A stretch of 64,000 nucleotides of DNA from Pegoplata infirma (lineage: Eukaryota; Arthropoda; Insecta; Diptera; Anthomyiidae): assembly GCA_963921195.1 (NCBI GenBank), contig OY992536.1, positions 289,683,530 through 289,747,529 on the forward strand, in the 5' to 3' direction. Numbering within the stretch: the first letter of the stretch is position 1; each line of letters opens with the position of its first letter. The notes below the pieces were generated by a model, which made no database searches, had not been told where the DNA came from, and was given only the letters and a program-made list of their open reading frames with translations. A program made the translations under genes and the position numbers. Positions 42,650-55,380 of the stretch are shown one piece after another.

Positions 42650-43129
42650 TTTTGCACTAAAGAAAGACAAGTTTATCATTATTAAAAATTAAATTTATTC
42701 CACGCCCATAAAAGAGGAGCGGACCGAAAAAAAATACATTTTGTAATTCTCTGGGTCCAAATGCAGGACTTCGAACTTCTTGTAGCATAAAAATTATGCA
42801 TTTGTTAAACAAAAACACAAAAAATCATGTTAAAAAAATTATAAAACCTACCTAAAGGTAGGTTTAGTTCTTCAAGGGGGAACTTTTTCCCCATGCCTAG
42901 GCACATAATACATATTCGTGCCAAATGTTGGGAGTCTAGCTCTTTTATTTTGGACTGCAACGTGTTAACTACAGACGGACAGACGGACGGACATCGCTAG
43001 AATGTCTTGGAATCGATCACTGATCATAAATATATATACTTTATGGGGTCCTAGACCGATATTTTGATGCGTTACACACGGAATGACAAAATGAGTATAC
43101 CCCCATACTGTAGTTGGAGGGTATAAAAA
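42650..43129 (-). mobile_element. HINE-b copy, 3' end missing
   Basis: From right to left it shows the 5' hairpin ATACCCCCATACTGTAGTTG with GGAGGGTATA, TGCGTTACACACGGAATGAC, CTTTATGGGGTCCTAGACCG, a short GGAC core (42975-42998) and GGACTGCAACG. The body shares CACGCCCATAAAAGAGG-like and ATGCAGGACTT-like parts with 57309-57969. The CTTGTT terminus is not recognisable on the left. Confidence 0.55.
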
Positions 43130-43249
43130 AATTACTTAGTAAAAAATTTAGTTCCCTGTTTCATTCCGTTTAATTCCCTCTTCTATTCCATTTTATCCCA
43201 TATTCCATTTAGTTCCATGTAGGTTGTATATCTTTTCAAAAACATTGTC

Positions 43250-43440
43250 TACGCATAAAAAGACCTTGTCAAATTACTAGACAAAGTCTCGTAATCCCAT
43301 TTTACCAATATTTGTCAGTTTTTCTTGTTTTTTAACAAAAAATTTTCGATCGAAGTTTACATTTTTTTTTTTTTTAAATTTTATAATTTTTTTTTTGTAA
43401 TTTTACAAATTTCCAAGGTTAAATTCACGAGAATTCCCCA
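43250..43440. repeat. Repeat E fragment
   Basis: GACCTTGTCAAATTACTAGA, AATCCCATTTTACCAATATT, CAAAAAATTTTCGATCGAAG and GTAATTTTACAAATTTCCAA match the reversed right half of the E MITE. It is followed by CCCCAGCAAAAC, possibly the left end of another CCCAGC element whose right end was not found. Confidence 0.45.
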
Positions 43441-45300
43441 GCAAAACTTTGGTAATGGGTGGTGATTATTGTAGTGAATAATTTATAAAAATATTTTCCG
43501 GAATACAACGACTTTATTGTATAAAATATAAAATTATTATGACATGACAATTTTTAAAAGTTTTTAAAATAAAAATTTACAGAAATATTGATAAACATAT
43601 TTTGAAAATATTTACAGTGGATATCCACCACATTTATATAACACATTACCAGGTAATGTATATACCTTATTTGTAGCGTTATTTTTGGATGTCTTACCAA
43701 ACATTTGTTACACAAATTCCACAATTTGTGCCCAATTGACGTTGCAGTTTTGCCGATTTGGTTTACTCTAAAAAATTAAAAAAATATAAGAGAAGGCAAA
43801 CAGATAAATGCCATTTAGAGTAATAAAGGTCTAGCCGTTTTCGTGATAGCGCCGTTTGAAATTTGTCAAAAAATTTCTTAAATGGCGGTTTTCCTACGTT
43901 CAAGAAATTAAAAAAAAAAAAATCTTAAAATTGTTTTCCACTTACCTTTCCATAGAGCTTTAAACAAACTTTCATTTAAACTTAATTTGAACGAAATCAA
44001 AACATTTTCACCCGTGGCGCCTTTCGATCAAAGATACAATTTTTTGGTGAAAAAACCAAAGCTTTGATCTAACGGTTTAAAATGATCGGAATTGCCTTAC
44101 AAACAAAATGATTGGATTTGCCCTTACGAACCGATTTTCCAGAGACTCGGCTTATCGGCCGTGTTTAAAAGTTTCCTTGTCCCCTTATAAAACAATGTGG
44201 ACCTTCAAGAAAATTTTGATAACTCCCGAACTATCGTCTAGAGCAAAAATACATGTCGACTTAAATTTAATAAAGACTATTTCGCAATCATATGGAAATC
44301 TTAGGTCAATATCTTCACATATATACACATACTAAAATTTACATATTTTCATGAAAAAATTATTTAACGAAGCTGAATTTTTAAAAGACTATGCCACCGT
44401 TAGATAGGCATTACCTTCCTTCTCACATGAAAACACTCTACAGAAATGGCTGAAAAATCATAAAAACGATTTTTTCGCCATTTTTTTACCAATATTTTGA
44501 ACCCCTTAATCCCTGATATGGAATTGTCTCTTTTATATATATTTTAAGTTTCATGCAAATCGGTTTATAAAGGTTGAGATACTTCCCTTGCTAGAATAAT
44601 TTTTAATGAAAGTTTGTCACAAGCTCAATGCAAGGGTCAAGCGAAGGAAATTTTGAAAAATTTTTTTAAAAAGTTTGTTTAAAATTAATTTAAACGCGGA
44701 ATATCAAAAATGTTCTTGAAACTCCTTTTAAATATCAGTTATTTTTACGATCTTTTAGAATTAAAATTTTATTTTCAATTTTAAATAAATTTAAGAAATT
44801 TTATCTTTTTTATGACACTTCACTAACAAATATATAGTTTTTTTTTTTTAAACATCCTGTTTCCCTAGTCATGGTACATTGGAAATTTATTAGCCATAAA
44901 AACAACAGAACCAAAAAAGTGTAATGTTTAACAAACAGTAACAAAATTTAACAACAAACCGAAATTGTAGTTATTTTATAACTGGCATACGTGTTGTATA
45001 TACATAAAAATATTTTTGTGTTTTTATTTTTAGTTTTGGTGTCATTTTAAGTTTATGGGTCAACATCTGACCAACAAATGACTGTCTACAAAAAAAAAAG
45101 AAGAGGATAAAAATGTCATACAGAAACATATGTGGAAAATTTTTTAAAGTTACTAAACTATTGCCAAGATGTGAGGTATTCCATATGAAATGACGAGCTG
45201 CAAAAGATGTTATCTTCAAAAAATTGTTTAAACTTGCAAGACCGATTAACGAATAAATGTTTGCTGCACACTTAATATAAATAACTTTAATCCCGTTTCC
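43440..45300. repeat. Family-C degenerate repeat, copy 1 (empty site)
   Basis: The block 43850-44060 (CGTTTGAAATTTGTCAAAAA, ATAGAGCTTTAAACAAACTT, CATTTAAACTTAATTTGAAC, CCCGTGGCGCC) is repeated at 49540-49667 and 50688-50735, where a HINE-a interrupts CATTTAAAC. The remainder, to about 45300, holds no recognisable gene. Family ends are not defined. Confidence 0.5.
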
Positions 45301-45619
45301 AGGTATTTTCCTAGAGAAAAAGCGTGTCGCTCAGTCCAAATTCAGCTATTGTGACTGGTGAAAATGGTTTATGTCATAAATGTCTATCACATGACAGGTA
45401 AAATTTGGACTTATCACTTAAATGTCTCAAAGCTACTTATCCCGTGACCGGAGACAATAGGAAAAGTGGCTTTTTTTAGTTGACTTTCTATTCTTTCCTC
45501 AATGTTTTCGATATTTTGAGTTAGGTTTGAAATAGAATGATTACTAAATTGTGATTTGTAGTAAATTATCTCTCTAATGAGGCAATAAAAACTAAACTCG
45601 GTTGAGAATCCGCCAAGTT

Positions 45620-46008
45620 ATAAACTCAAAAAAACTGTAACTTTTTTTGCTACCTCCTATTTATTATTATTACATTTATTTTATTAGATTTTTTGCTGCC
45701 TCCTTTTTTACGAGAATTCCTAGTATAAATTACGAAATTTTTCGTAATTTTACAAGATTTTTATCAATAAAATTGTAAATTTACAACTTTTTTGGTGCAA
45801 TAAAACTTACTTAAATCTTCTGAATTTACTAGATTTTTTTGTTGTTAAAAAATGTTGAAAATTTGTAAAATTATAAAAAAAAAATATAAAATTACAAAAA
45901 AAAAAATTAAATTTTGATCAAAAATTTTTTTGTTAAAAAACAAGGAAAGCTGTCAAATATTGGTAAAATGGGATTACGAGACTTTTTCTAGTAATTTGAC
46001 AAGATTTT
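45620..46008. repeat. Repeat E copy
   Basis: It begins ACTCAAAAAAACTGTAACTT and GCTACCTCCTATTT, as in 26502-26988, and ends TTTGACAAGATTTTTAAC. A short TTATTATTATTAC expansion lies near 45661. It adjoins the HINE-d copy. Confidence 0.5.
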
Positions 46009-46009
46009 T

Positions 46010-48010
46010 AACATGATAATGTTTTCAGGCTGGTGCCTAATTTTAAAAAAGTTGCAGGACGCCACCTCAGTTTGACTATATAAGCTAACAATTAACGAAA
46101 AAGAAAACAAGAATTACTATTTTCATTTTCTTAAAACCAAAAATTTTAATAACTTGGGTTTGTAACTTGGATAATAATTCACCTAGTGGTGAATAAACCC
46201 GTTTTTGATCAAACTTTTTTTTCATAATTTTTGTTTTTTATAAAATTTTTTATTTTTTTTTTTATAAAATTTTTTTTTTCATCAAAAAATGTTTTTTCAT
46301 CAAAAATTTTTTTTTTTCATCAAAAAATTTTTTTTTTCATCAAATTTTTTTTTTTTTTCATTAAGTTTTTTGTTTTATTATCAAATTCTTTTGCATCAAT
46401 TTTTTTTCATAATTTTTTTTTTTCATCAATTTTTTTTCATCAAAGTTTTTTATTTCATAATTTTTTTTTTATCATATGAATGTGGGTGTGGAACAAGGTG
46501 CTATAATCCAAAAACCAAATTGTATAGGAGAAGCAAAAAACTAAATAAGTCGCGAAAAAAAATTAATTTCTTAATTTTCTTTTTGCATATCGACAAAGAT
46601 TGACCATTTGCATCTATGTACAAAATTTCATAAAAATAGAATGAGCGGAAGTAGCCAAAAATTGCATGTGAAATTTTGTTCTAGTGGAATAAGGTGCTAT
46701 GTTACAATTTCTACTAGGAATTTCAATACATTTGTCAAGTAGTTTTATGTTTTTTGTGTTATTTTTTAAAAACTTAAATTTGGCATGATGAATTCTGCAA
46801 AATTTAGACGGGGTCCAGCAATACTCATTTTTATTTAAGAATAATAAAAGGTAGTTGATTTACCAAAAAACAAGTGGTTTATGGTTTATTTTGAACAGAT
46901 TTTCGCGTAATGGGTTAAAAAAAATTGCACAATTTATAATATAAGTTACTAACCATTCAATTTTATAGTTTTAACTCAAAAATTGGATAGATTATCTTAA
47001 TCCGCCCTTAGTATTTCGTAAAACAATATTGTGTTTTTGTATGGATATAGAACCTTTTTCCATATTCACACTTTAACTATAGATAGATTAGATATGAAAG
47101 CGTTTTTTGCCAAACCAATGGGCACATGTTAAAGCCTAGGCTGTTTTCTACACGTTAACCATCTCACATGCAAGAATTTTGATATACCACCTTTAGTTTA
47201 ACTGCAAAAAACATGTTAGTATTCGGGGAAAATATAAAATATTTCAAAAATTGTTAAAATTGAACTTTTAAGGTAAATTTTATGACAGAAAACGATAAAT
47301 TTTTTTACAAATTTGTTTGCAAATAGATCGAACTATTGAAGGAAGATACGATTTTGCAAAAAACCGCGATTTCCAAAAATTGGATTTTAGCACCTTCTTC
47401 CACACACACATTCATATTTTGTTCATCAATTTTTTTTCATCAAATTTTTTTTACCAAATTTTTATTATCAACTTTTTTCTCACCAAAAAATTTTTTTTTT
47501 CATATTTTTTTTTCATCAATTTTTTTTACATCAAAAAATTTTTATATTCATCAAAAAAATTCATCAAATTTTTTTTTTCACCAAAAATTTTGGTTTCGTT
47601 AAATTTTTTTTACATAATTTTGTTTTTCGTGAAAAAAAATATTTTTTTTTACCAAAACTACTTTTTCACCAAGGCTAAGCTTTTCGCATAAAAATTGTCC
47701 GCTTGTTTATCACATTTACATAAAACAAGTGAGAGTGTTATATTCTTTGGTGCCGAATCTTTTATACTCTCCAAAATGTAAAAACACTTTTTTGCACTTA
47801 TTTTTGCACTCACTTACGAAATGTACATCTCTTTTGTTTTTTTAATGGGGTCCTCGACTGATATTTCAAATTGTTTTGCATGGAATAGAAAAGTAATATA
47901 ACATTATTTTTTCTAAACAAAACTTTGCTTTGGCAAGTACACCCAAATCTTCCGCAAAACATTATCATGATTTAATGTTTTGGGCAAGAGTACAAAATTT
48001 GCAGGTATTT
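46010..48010 (-). mobile_element. HINE-d copy split by a GAATGTG element
   Basis: The left part 46010-46477 has ACATGATAATGTTTTCAGGC, AGGACGCCACCTCAGTTTGA, the ACCTAGTGGTGAATAAA zone and the T-rich array. After the insertion, the array continues (47418-47640), followed by TTTTTCACCAAGGCTAAGC, the reversed 3' signature with GGTGCCGAATC (47712-47760), TGGGGTCCTCGACTGATATT and AAAATTTGCAGG. ORFs across the T-rich array are Phe-rich shadows. Confidence 0.6.
46478..47413. mobile_element. 936-bp element with GAATGTGGGTGTGGAA ends
   Basis: The ends GAATGTGGGTGTGGAA and its inverted partner TTCCACACACACATTC differ at one position. ATAT flanks both ends (46474-46477, 47414-47417), consistent with a 4-bp TSD, although the host is AT-rich. 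AAGGTGCTA recurs next to both ends and at 46693. No transposase motif was recognised. Confidence 0.55.
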
Positions 48011-48012
48011 TT

Positions 48013-49666
48013 TTTGTGTGTAGTGATATGTATATCCGGGATTGAGACATTTCCTAACAAAAGTGACAGTTATTTTTATATGATCGGTGTGGAGTTGTTT
48101 TTGGGTGCGGGTGATATATCACGTGACCTATCAAGGACCGGTCACTTTTCCTGCAGGGTTGTTATGGAATGCCTTATAGTTTTGTACAATAAAAATTTTG
48201 TACACACACATTTATAAATTTTTAAAATGTCATATACATTTTAATATTTACAAAAAAACACATAGAGAGAGAGAGAGGAAAACCTACAAATGTAGGGAAA
48301 ACTTAAGTTTCTGTTTGGTGTGTGTATCTTTATGTTGCCTTGACCATTAAAACTTTCTACAGGAAATCCTTAAAAAAGGCTTTTAAAAAAAAATCTCAGA
48401 TCCAATTTATTTTTGCAATGTATATTTTTAAGTAGTCATAAGATATACGAAATGCAAAAGTAAGTATGAAAAAGTGTTAAAAATATTATTATTATTTTTT
48501 CTTAACAATATGACAGTGTGGAGTAATATTAGTGTTGATGTCATTAAAATTTACACAACAGTTTGCAGAATAAAACAGAAAATCCATTAAATAAAAAAGG
48601 AGTGAGCGTAATTAACTGTTGTCAATCAAAGTTGGTAATGAATATTTCAATAACATTTCAGAAAAATGTATTCCGTAAAAAAATTTGTTTTAATGAAAAA
48701 TTTAATAAATGTTTAATATTTTGGAACTTTAAAGCTAAATTAAATTTGTTTTAAATATCTCTCTTCACCTTTTGCTAAATTCTGGATTGGTGCACTAATT
48801 GCCAAATGCACTTAACCACTTGAAAAAATATTTTTGTTTTTGCAAACAAATTTGTTCATATATAAACACGCACATTCCAGATGAGAACATGATAAATTTC
48901 TCGTACTCTATTGATTGTATTTATTTTAATTCAATAAAATGTTCAAAAAATATGTATAAAAAATATACATTACGACCATTCCATGGCAGTATGGGGTACA
49001 CTCTCTAAGTTTCACGTGATATATCACACGGACCCATATAAATCTGTCAAACTGTTTTCGATAGATTTAAAAATTTCTATTCATTTCATAATGCTTGCAG
49101 CAGTTTTTCTAACCCGTGGCATCTTTTGATCAACGTTTTGGATTTTTGCAAAATTTCAGTCAATATTTGATTATTAAAAAATTTTGTAAGAGACAAAAAA
49201 AGTTTAAAGAAAGTATAAATTTTGGTTGAGATTGCTAGAAAGATAATTACAGTGTTGGAAACTGTCAAAATTTATTCTGTAGATACTATAAATATTCACA
49301 TATATAAAAAACAATTTCCATTAACAGGACAAACCGACATTTAAAATCCTACTGACGATAACACTAACTGGAGTGTTTGAAACCGGTATGGGAATACCAA
49401 AAATGTCTATAATTTTTAGAAATTAAAGTTTTCTTCTGCATTTTTCAAGTTAACCCCTTTCAAAGAAAATACGTTCTGTTTTGTTAATTTTTGAATGCTG
49501 AATATAAATATCAAAAAATTTCTGAAATCGGTCAAGCGGTTTCCAAGATATCGCCATTTGAAATTTGTCAAAATAGAAAAAAAATACGGTTTAAAAAATT
49601 TTTAACAAAAAAACCCAAATTTAGTTTCAGTAATAATTTCATAGAGCTTTAGACAAACTTTCATTT
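48013..49666. repeat. Degenerate repeat region including family-C copy 2, left part
   Basis: The part 49440-49666 matches family C at 43740-43990. Upstream, GGTGATATATCACGTGACC (48109-48127) and TCACGTGATATATCACACGG (49013-49032) form an inverted pair. A CA/GA-rich spot (ATAGAGAGAGAGAGAGG) lies at 48263-48279. No gene is supported. Confidence 0.45.
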
Positions 49667-50687
49667 ATTATACCCTCCACTCTAGTGATAGAGGGTATAT
49701 ATAAGTTTGTCATTCCGTTCGTAACACCTCGAAATATTGGTCTAGGACCCCATAAAGTATATATATTTATGATCCTCGATCGATTTTAAGTCGATCTAGC
49801 GATGTCCGTCCGTCCGTCCGTCCGTCCGTCCGTCTGTCTGTCCGTCTGTAGAAAACACGCTAACTTTTGAAAGACTTTACAGAGGCTACTGAAGTTTGGC
49901 ATATATGTTTGTCATTTACCTGGTCAGGTTGGTATTGCAATCCAGCCAAATCGGTCCAGTGGTTCAAAAGTTATGAGCAAAAGAGTAAATTTCGGCAAGG
50001 GTGTTTCGGGAATTTACGAGATAAAAAACACGATAGCTTTCGAAAGACAATAATGAGACTACTGAAGCTTGGCAAGTATCTTTGCCGTTCCACGGATCTG
50101 TTTGGTATTAAATTTCAGCTCAATCGGTCCAGTGGTTCAAAGGTTATAAGCAAAACCCTGAATTTCAGATTAGTTTACTCTAAAATGCCACGTGTTTTAA
50201 CAAGTTTTAAAAGCATTGGTGGTAACTAAACAATGCTTTTCAAACTTGTTTAATTTTAAAGCAATGCTTTTTAAACTGGTTTAGTTTTAAAAGCATTGGT
50301 AACTTAAAAATTACACTCGAAAAAAATTTTTCACTCAAAAAAAATTTTACACTCAAAAAAAAATTTACACAAAAAAAAATTTAGTTTTTTTTTTTTTTAC
50401 AAAAATTACAATATTTGTGTACATACGTACGTGCATTCACTAAGAAATATTTTTACAGTAGAAAAAACATTACACTCGAAAAAAAATTTACACTCAAAAA
50501 AAAAATTAGTAATTTTTCTTTTTAAAAAAAAAAAAAATTACAAAAAAAGAGTTTTTACTCAAAATAAAATATTTCTAATCAAAATTGTTAATTTTTTCAC
50601 GTTAAAAAATGTACTACGCTTTAAAAAAATGAATTGTGGAGGGTATTCATAGATTCGGCAAAGTCGAATTTAACTTTTCTACTTGTT
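49667..50687 (+). mobile_element. HINE-a, complete copy with an empty-site paralogue
   Basis: The 1.02-kb copy has the 5' hairpin TATACCCTCCACTCTAGTGA, CTAGGACCCCATAAAG, a GTCC/GTCT core (49804-49852), two GGTCCAGTGGTTCAAA blocks, the ACACTCAAAA minisatellite (50310-50520) and the 3' TTCGGCAAAGTCGAA hairpin with CTACTTGTTT. It interrupts family C: ACTTTCATTTA | element | AACTTAATTTGA. The related locus at 43975-43992 reads ACTTTCATTTAAACTTAATT without it. Insertion is therefore between T residues with at most one or two ambiguous bases and no TSD, as known for Helentrons. Confidence 0.75.
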
Positions 50688-51398
50688 TAAACTTAATTTG
50701 AGCCAAATCAGAACATTTTAACCCATGGCGCCGTAGTTTGTAGTTTTTGGTGAAAGTTTTCTTAAAAACCAAAACTTTGATCGAAGGGCGCCACAGTTTA
50801 TATGATCAGATTTTTCCCGAATTAATTTGAAATGGAAGTACGTATCGAGCTTTATAAAAGGGTCAAGGAAAACAAATTTGAAAATTTTTTTTAAAATATT
50901 TCTTGAAAGTAGGAAATAAAAATCGGCATTATCTGCAAATTTATAATAGCGATAACGAAAACATTCAGAACGACTTTTTTTTAATATTGGTATTAGTGTT
51001 TAGCGCATCAAAATTAAATAATATTATGAGTCGCAAGAATTTTTTTTAATTTTTTTTTTTTTTTTTTTTAATTTTTCAATAACCCTAAAACCACATAACT
51101 TCTAGGTCTAGTGGAATAAAAATTTTCTGGGCCACTTAGAAAAATTCAAAGTGCTTGAAAAAATTTCACTCTATTGTAACAAGTCACTGTACTAGTTTTT
51201 GTGCTTGGGATTTAAAAAAAATTCTCGAGACTTACATTTTCCTATATTGTCAATCACAAAATTTCAAAATTTGTAAAATTTTTTATTCCTAAAAGCGTTT
51301 TTAATATTTTTCTGTTTTGGTTTTGGAATAAAACGGTTAAACCGGCATTTTCGGTTTTTATTCTTTAGGTTAAAAACTTGTTAAACTTAATTTTTTTT
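50688..51398. repeat. Family-C copy 2, right part, plus AACCGG relic
   Basis: AACTTAATTTGAGCCAAATC and CCCATGGCGCC continue the family-C repeat from 49666. From 51297 the words AAACGGTTAAACCGGC and TTTCGGTTTTTATTC resemble the ends of the AACCGGTT hAT element at 9881. No gene is seen. Confidence 0.45.
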
Positions 51399-53332
51399 TA
51401 TACCCTCCACTCTAGTGATAGATGGTAGAGGGTAACACCTCGAAATATTGGTCTAGGAACCCATAAAGTATATGGGGCATTCCATGTCAAATCGGCGACT
51501 TTATTTTTTACCCTTTGAAAACTCCATCGTGGTAATTTTTTAGATTTTTTTGATGATCCGTTCAAAAGATATCGAATTTTTAAAAATTGGTCCAAATTTA
51601 ATTTTTTTTTTCAAAATTTTTGTTTTTTTACGTACTTTAAAAAAAAATCACAAAAAACTCTTAAAAGTGCTCTAGTATTCGATTTTTAAGTTTTAAAATT
51701 TAAATCTCATTTTTGAAAATGTTTGTACTCTTCGATTTTTTTTTTTAATTTTTTTTGTGTAAAACATCTATCGATTCTACAAATTTTCTGCCCAGGAGGA
51801 TCGTGGAATAACGATTATTACTATTTTTTTAAATTTTTTTAAAAAATTTTATTGTAATTTTCCAATCTTAAAATCATTTCTACTGCTCGAATGGTGCGTC
51901 ATAGAGGGGTCCTTTTTAAGACCGACCCCCATTAATTTTTACGTCTTAACATTTCTTTGGAACAAACTAATAGCCTATCTCCAATTTCTAAGGGGGCTCC
52001 CACACAAAACGACATTTTTTAAAATTTGCTCCAACCGCTCTAACTGCCCTAATAGTGCCATTAGAGCAACAAAATGTATGACCGACCCACAATATTTTTT
52101 TAGTCCAAACATTTTCTCTGAACACACCTACCCTCTATCTTTAATTGTTAAGGCGGTCCCCATACAATTTTTTTTATTTTTTGTAAATTTGTTTTATTTA
52201 ATCAGCTTCTACCGGTCCAATGGTGCAAAAAAATTTTATGGGGACCGCCTTAACAGTTAAAGATAGAGGGTAGGTGTGTTCAAAGAAAATTTTTGGACTA
52301 AAAAAATATTGTTGGGCGGTCACACATTTTGTTGCTCTAAGGGCACTATTAGGGCAGTTAGAGCGGTTGGAGCAAATTTTTAAAAATGTCGGATAGGATA
52401 TTTAAACAACTTTTGTTTTACAGCACCGATTTCAGCGAAATTTGGCACACACACTGACATCACTTATTCAAATTTTTACAAAAAATTTCAAGGGTATCGA
52501 GTAATTTTTGAGTGATTTACAGTGTTTTTAAGAAAAAGGATATATGGCAGCCACACGATTCAAAAATTCACACATAAAATACTATATCAAAATTGGTAAC
52601 AGTGACAAAGTTTGGGAATTTTGTGACCATTTGTGTAGTTTTAATCACATATTTAAATTTTAGGATATATGGGGGGTAGGCGTGTCCTTTATCCGATTTT
52701 TCCAAAGACACGTTTTTTTTCTTGATTAGATCATTTAATGCTAGTGTACCAAATTTCAGAAATCTGCGACCAATATTCTATATTTGCCCACTCGATATAT
52801 GGGAACGAATCACTGTGCAGTGGTTTAAAAGTTATGAGCAAAAGAGTAAATTTCGGCAAGGGTTTTTGCGAATGTAGGAGATAAAAAACACAATAACTTT
52901 CGAAAAACAATTCTGATGCTGCTGAAACTTCGCATATATATTTGCCGTTTCCCTTATCTGATTGGCATTGAATCTCAGTAAAATCGGTACACTGGTTCAA
53001 AAGTTATTAAGAAAACCGTGAATTTCAGATTGGTTCCACCTTAAACCACTTGTTTAAAAAACCGCTAAACAAGCTTTAATAACATTGGTAAGTCAGAAAA
53101 ATATTTTATAACGTTTTTTTTTGTCACTCAAAAATATTTTTACAATAAAAAAAAATTGTAAATTATTTTTTTTTTCTTCAAAAATTACTAAAAACAAAGT
53201 TTTTTACACAAAAAAAAATTTCTAATCAAAAATTATATTTTCACGTTAAAAAATTAACTATCACTTAAAAAGGGCATTGTGGAGGGTATTCACAGATTCG
53301 GCCAAGTCGAATTTAACTTTTCTACTTGTTTT
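51399..53332 (+). mobile_element. HINE-a copy with a GGGGCATTCCA insertion and hairpin
   Basis: The 5' hairpin TATACCCTCCACTCTAGTGA is followed by a short deletion, then CTAGGAACCCATAAAGTATA. There it is cut by GGGGCATTCCATGTCAAATC, a relative of the GAGGCATTCCACACCAA end at 18031; the other end was not found. The HINE-a body returns by about 52800 (GTGGTTTAAAAGTTATGAGC) and ends with GTGGAGGGTATTCACAG, TTCGGCCAAGTCGAA and CTACTTGTT (53279-53332). No GTCC core remains. Confidence 0.55.
52014..52395. repeat. 380-bp hairpin inside the HINE-a copy
   Basis: The arms 52014-52170 and 52230-52395 are complementary: AAATTTGCTCCAACCGCTCT against AGAGCGGTTGGAGCAAATTT, ACACACCTACCCTCTATCTT against its partner, and TTAAGGCGGTCCCCATA against TATGGGGACCGCCTTAA. 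The loop is about 60 bp. It would form a long double-stranded RNA stem if transcribed. Confidence 0.7.
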
Positions 53333-53399
53333 ACAATAAAGTCTTAGCCAAATAAACACAAAATCCATAAGTGATAGCGAAAATAGTATCTCTCAAATA

Positions 53400-53490
53400 T
53401 TCGATATTCAAAACCATTCGAAGCCGGTTTCTAAAAATGTAAAAACCGGTTAACCAAATATCGGTTTCGGTTTTGAATACTCTAATTCAG
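53400..53490. repeat. AACCGGTT relic
   Basis: GAAGCCGGTTTC, AAAACCGGTTAACCAAATA and TCGGTTTCGGTTTTG resemble, in words, the subterminal zone of the 9881-14279 element. Together with 51297-51370 it may mark the two ends of a decayed copy that received the HINE-a. Confidence 0.45.
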
Positions 53491-55380
53491 ATAGAAGAAC
53501 AGACATGCATGCAGCCGGATATCGCTTGATATCCGTTCGTATTATGAAAATAAAAGTCCTCGGACAGATTTTGGGATATTTCTCATGGAGTGGGTTATAT
53601 TTAATATTCAAATGCTTGCGTTAAAATAATTTAATAAAAAGAATCGGATATAATGGCTACAAAAATTGTTTAATGGCTGGATATTAAAATATTTTCAGTA
53701 AATATATTAGGGTTTGAACTTCTAATATTGTCTCTTAAAAATTAAACTAATAGTTTGATAAGGTAAAAGTCACACATAAGATCTCGATGAATCTCAATTA
53801 TGATTATGATCCTTCTTTAGAAGGTCTTGTGTGAACGGGTTAAGATCATAAAACCTTTACACCCCAGTAAAAATCGGCAGCAAATTTTTTATTTACTCAA
53901 ATATTGACACAACATAATGCGAAGAAGAGAAGTAATTGTGGCAATCAAAATTACATAACGTCAAATTTTCGTTAATAAATTTACTATTGCTTGTTAGCGG
54001 CAATCATTATTCATTCGAAGCGATCATAATATGTTTGTATCAAACATAATATGTTCAAAGCAATCTGATATTATCCCGTATAATCGTTTAACTATAGTTA
54101 AGGACCAAAATAAAATTGACTTATTATAATATGACGCTCTCAATGGGTTCATCATGCTATCCTTTGCTATTTGGTTTTACCTCTGGAAAAACTTCTACAC
54201 CTAATAATTTCCTGATAATTTAAAAAATTTGTGTATTTTGTTAAAAGCAATACCTTTTAAAATAATGTATATCACAAGCAAATATTAATACAAATTCAAA
54301 TTAAATTTAACATTTTATAGTATTAAGCAAAATAACAGAAATTTATTAGAACATGATTGTGTACAGATATGATACAAAATAGATTTAAATAGATTTAAAA
54401 TAATACAAATTCCTATTAAATTAAACTAAAATCCAAATATCATGTGAATATATATAAAGCTAATAGATTTTATTTATAAGGGTATTGCAATTATTCTGAC
54501 TTTGATAGCCTTTATGTGAAACAAACTTTAAAACTATTAAAAAAAATAGGTAAAATTAGGAACCTTAAATTATTTTTTTTTATGTAAAGATATTTAAAAT
54601 TCATTATTTTAACTTTTTTCCATCTTAAGGACATTTCTGCTTAAAAGTATTAAAAAATATAATAATATTATTAAAAAAAAAGAACACAAGAAATGATATT
54701 AAAATTGTTCTCCTTTTAGTTTTCATTTTTTTTTTTTCATATCATCTTTTTCTCTAAACCACAATACATTTTCCTGTACACTCATGCAGATTACAATATT
54801 CCTTGTCTTTTATAGTTCAAATTCAAATCCATAAAATTTACCCTATAATCTATAAGTATGTAAAATACTTAAAGTAAACGATTTAGTATATTTAGAATAG
54901 AATTGAGTAAACTATTAATAAAAAATTTTTAAATGTATGCCCAAAAATTTAAGTAAATTTTTAATTGTGTCAAGTAAAAATTTACCCAAAAATTTTCAAT
55001 TTTTTTTTTTTTTTTTAAGTTTAAAAAAGTTTCACATTTTTTTATTTTTTACAAAAAAAAAACTAGTTTTTTTTTCAAACTTTTACCAAATATTTTTATT
55101 AGAGTTCGTTTTCAATTTTTTTGGATTTTGATTTCTGGATATTATCACTTTTTAGAAGGTTTTTGTATCAATAAAAATAATGGCGTACTTTTTTTTAAAA
55201 AATTCCAACTCCTCCTTCCCGTGCCTATAGACGACTCAAATCGCGGATTTTGGGTCCCTTTTCACATACAACAAAAACGGCTAAATGTATGTCAAATCTG
55301 ACTTCAGTATTCGAGTCTACGGGAAAACTTAGGCCCAAAAGCTTTTTTCTAGTTTTTAGAATGCACCAGAATGCATAATT
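53491..55380. other. Non-coding AT-rich interval, no gene seen
   Basis: This is among the least repetitive stretches of the window. Only short low-complexity ORFs occur. It may be intergenic or intronic. Confidence 0.45.

Noticed and set aside
44108..44335. ORF of 75 codons with less biased composition
   Set aside because: No domain, no neighbouring exons, and it lies in the degenerate family-C repeat region.
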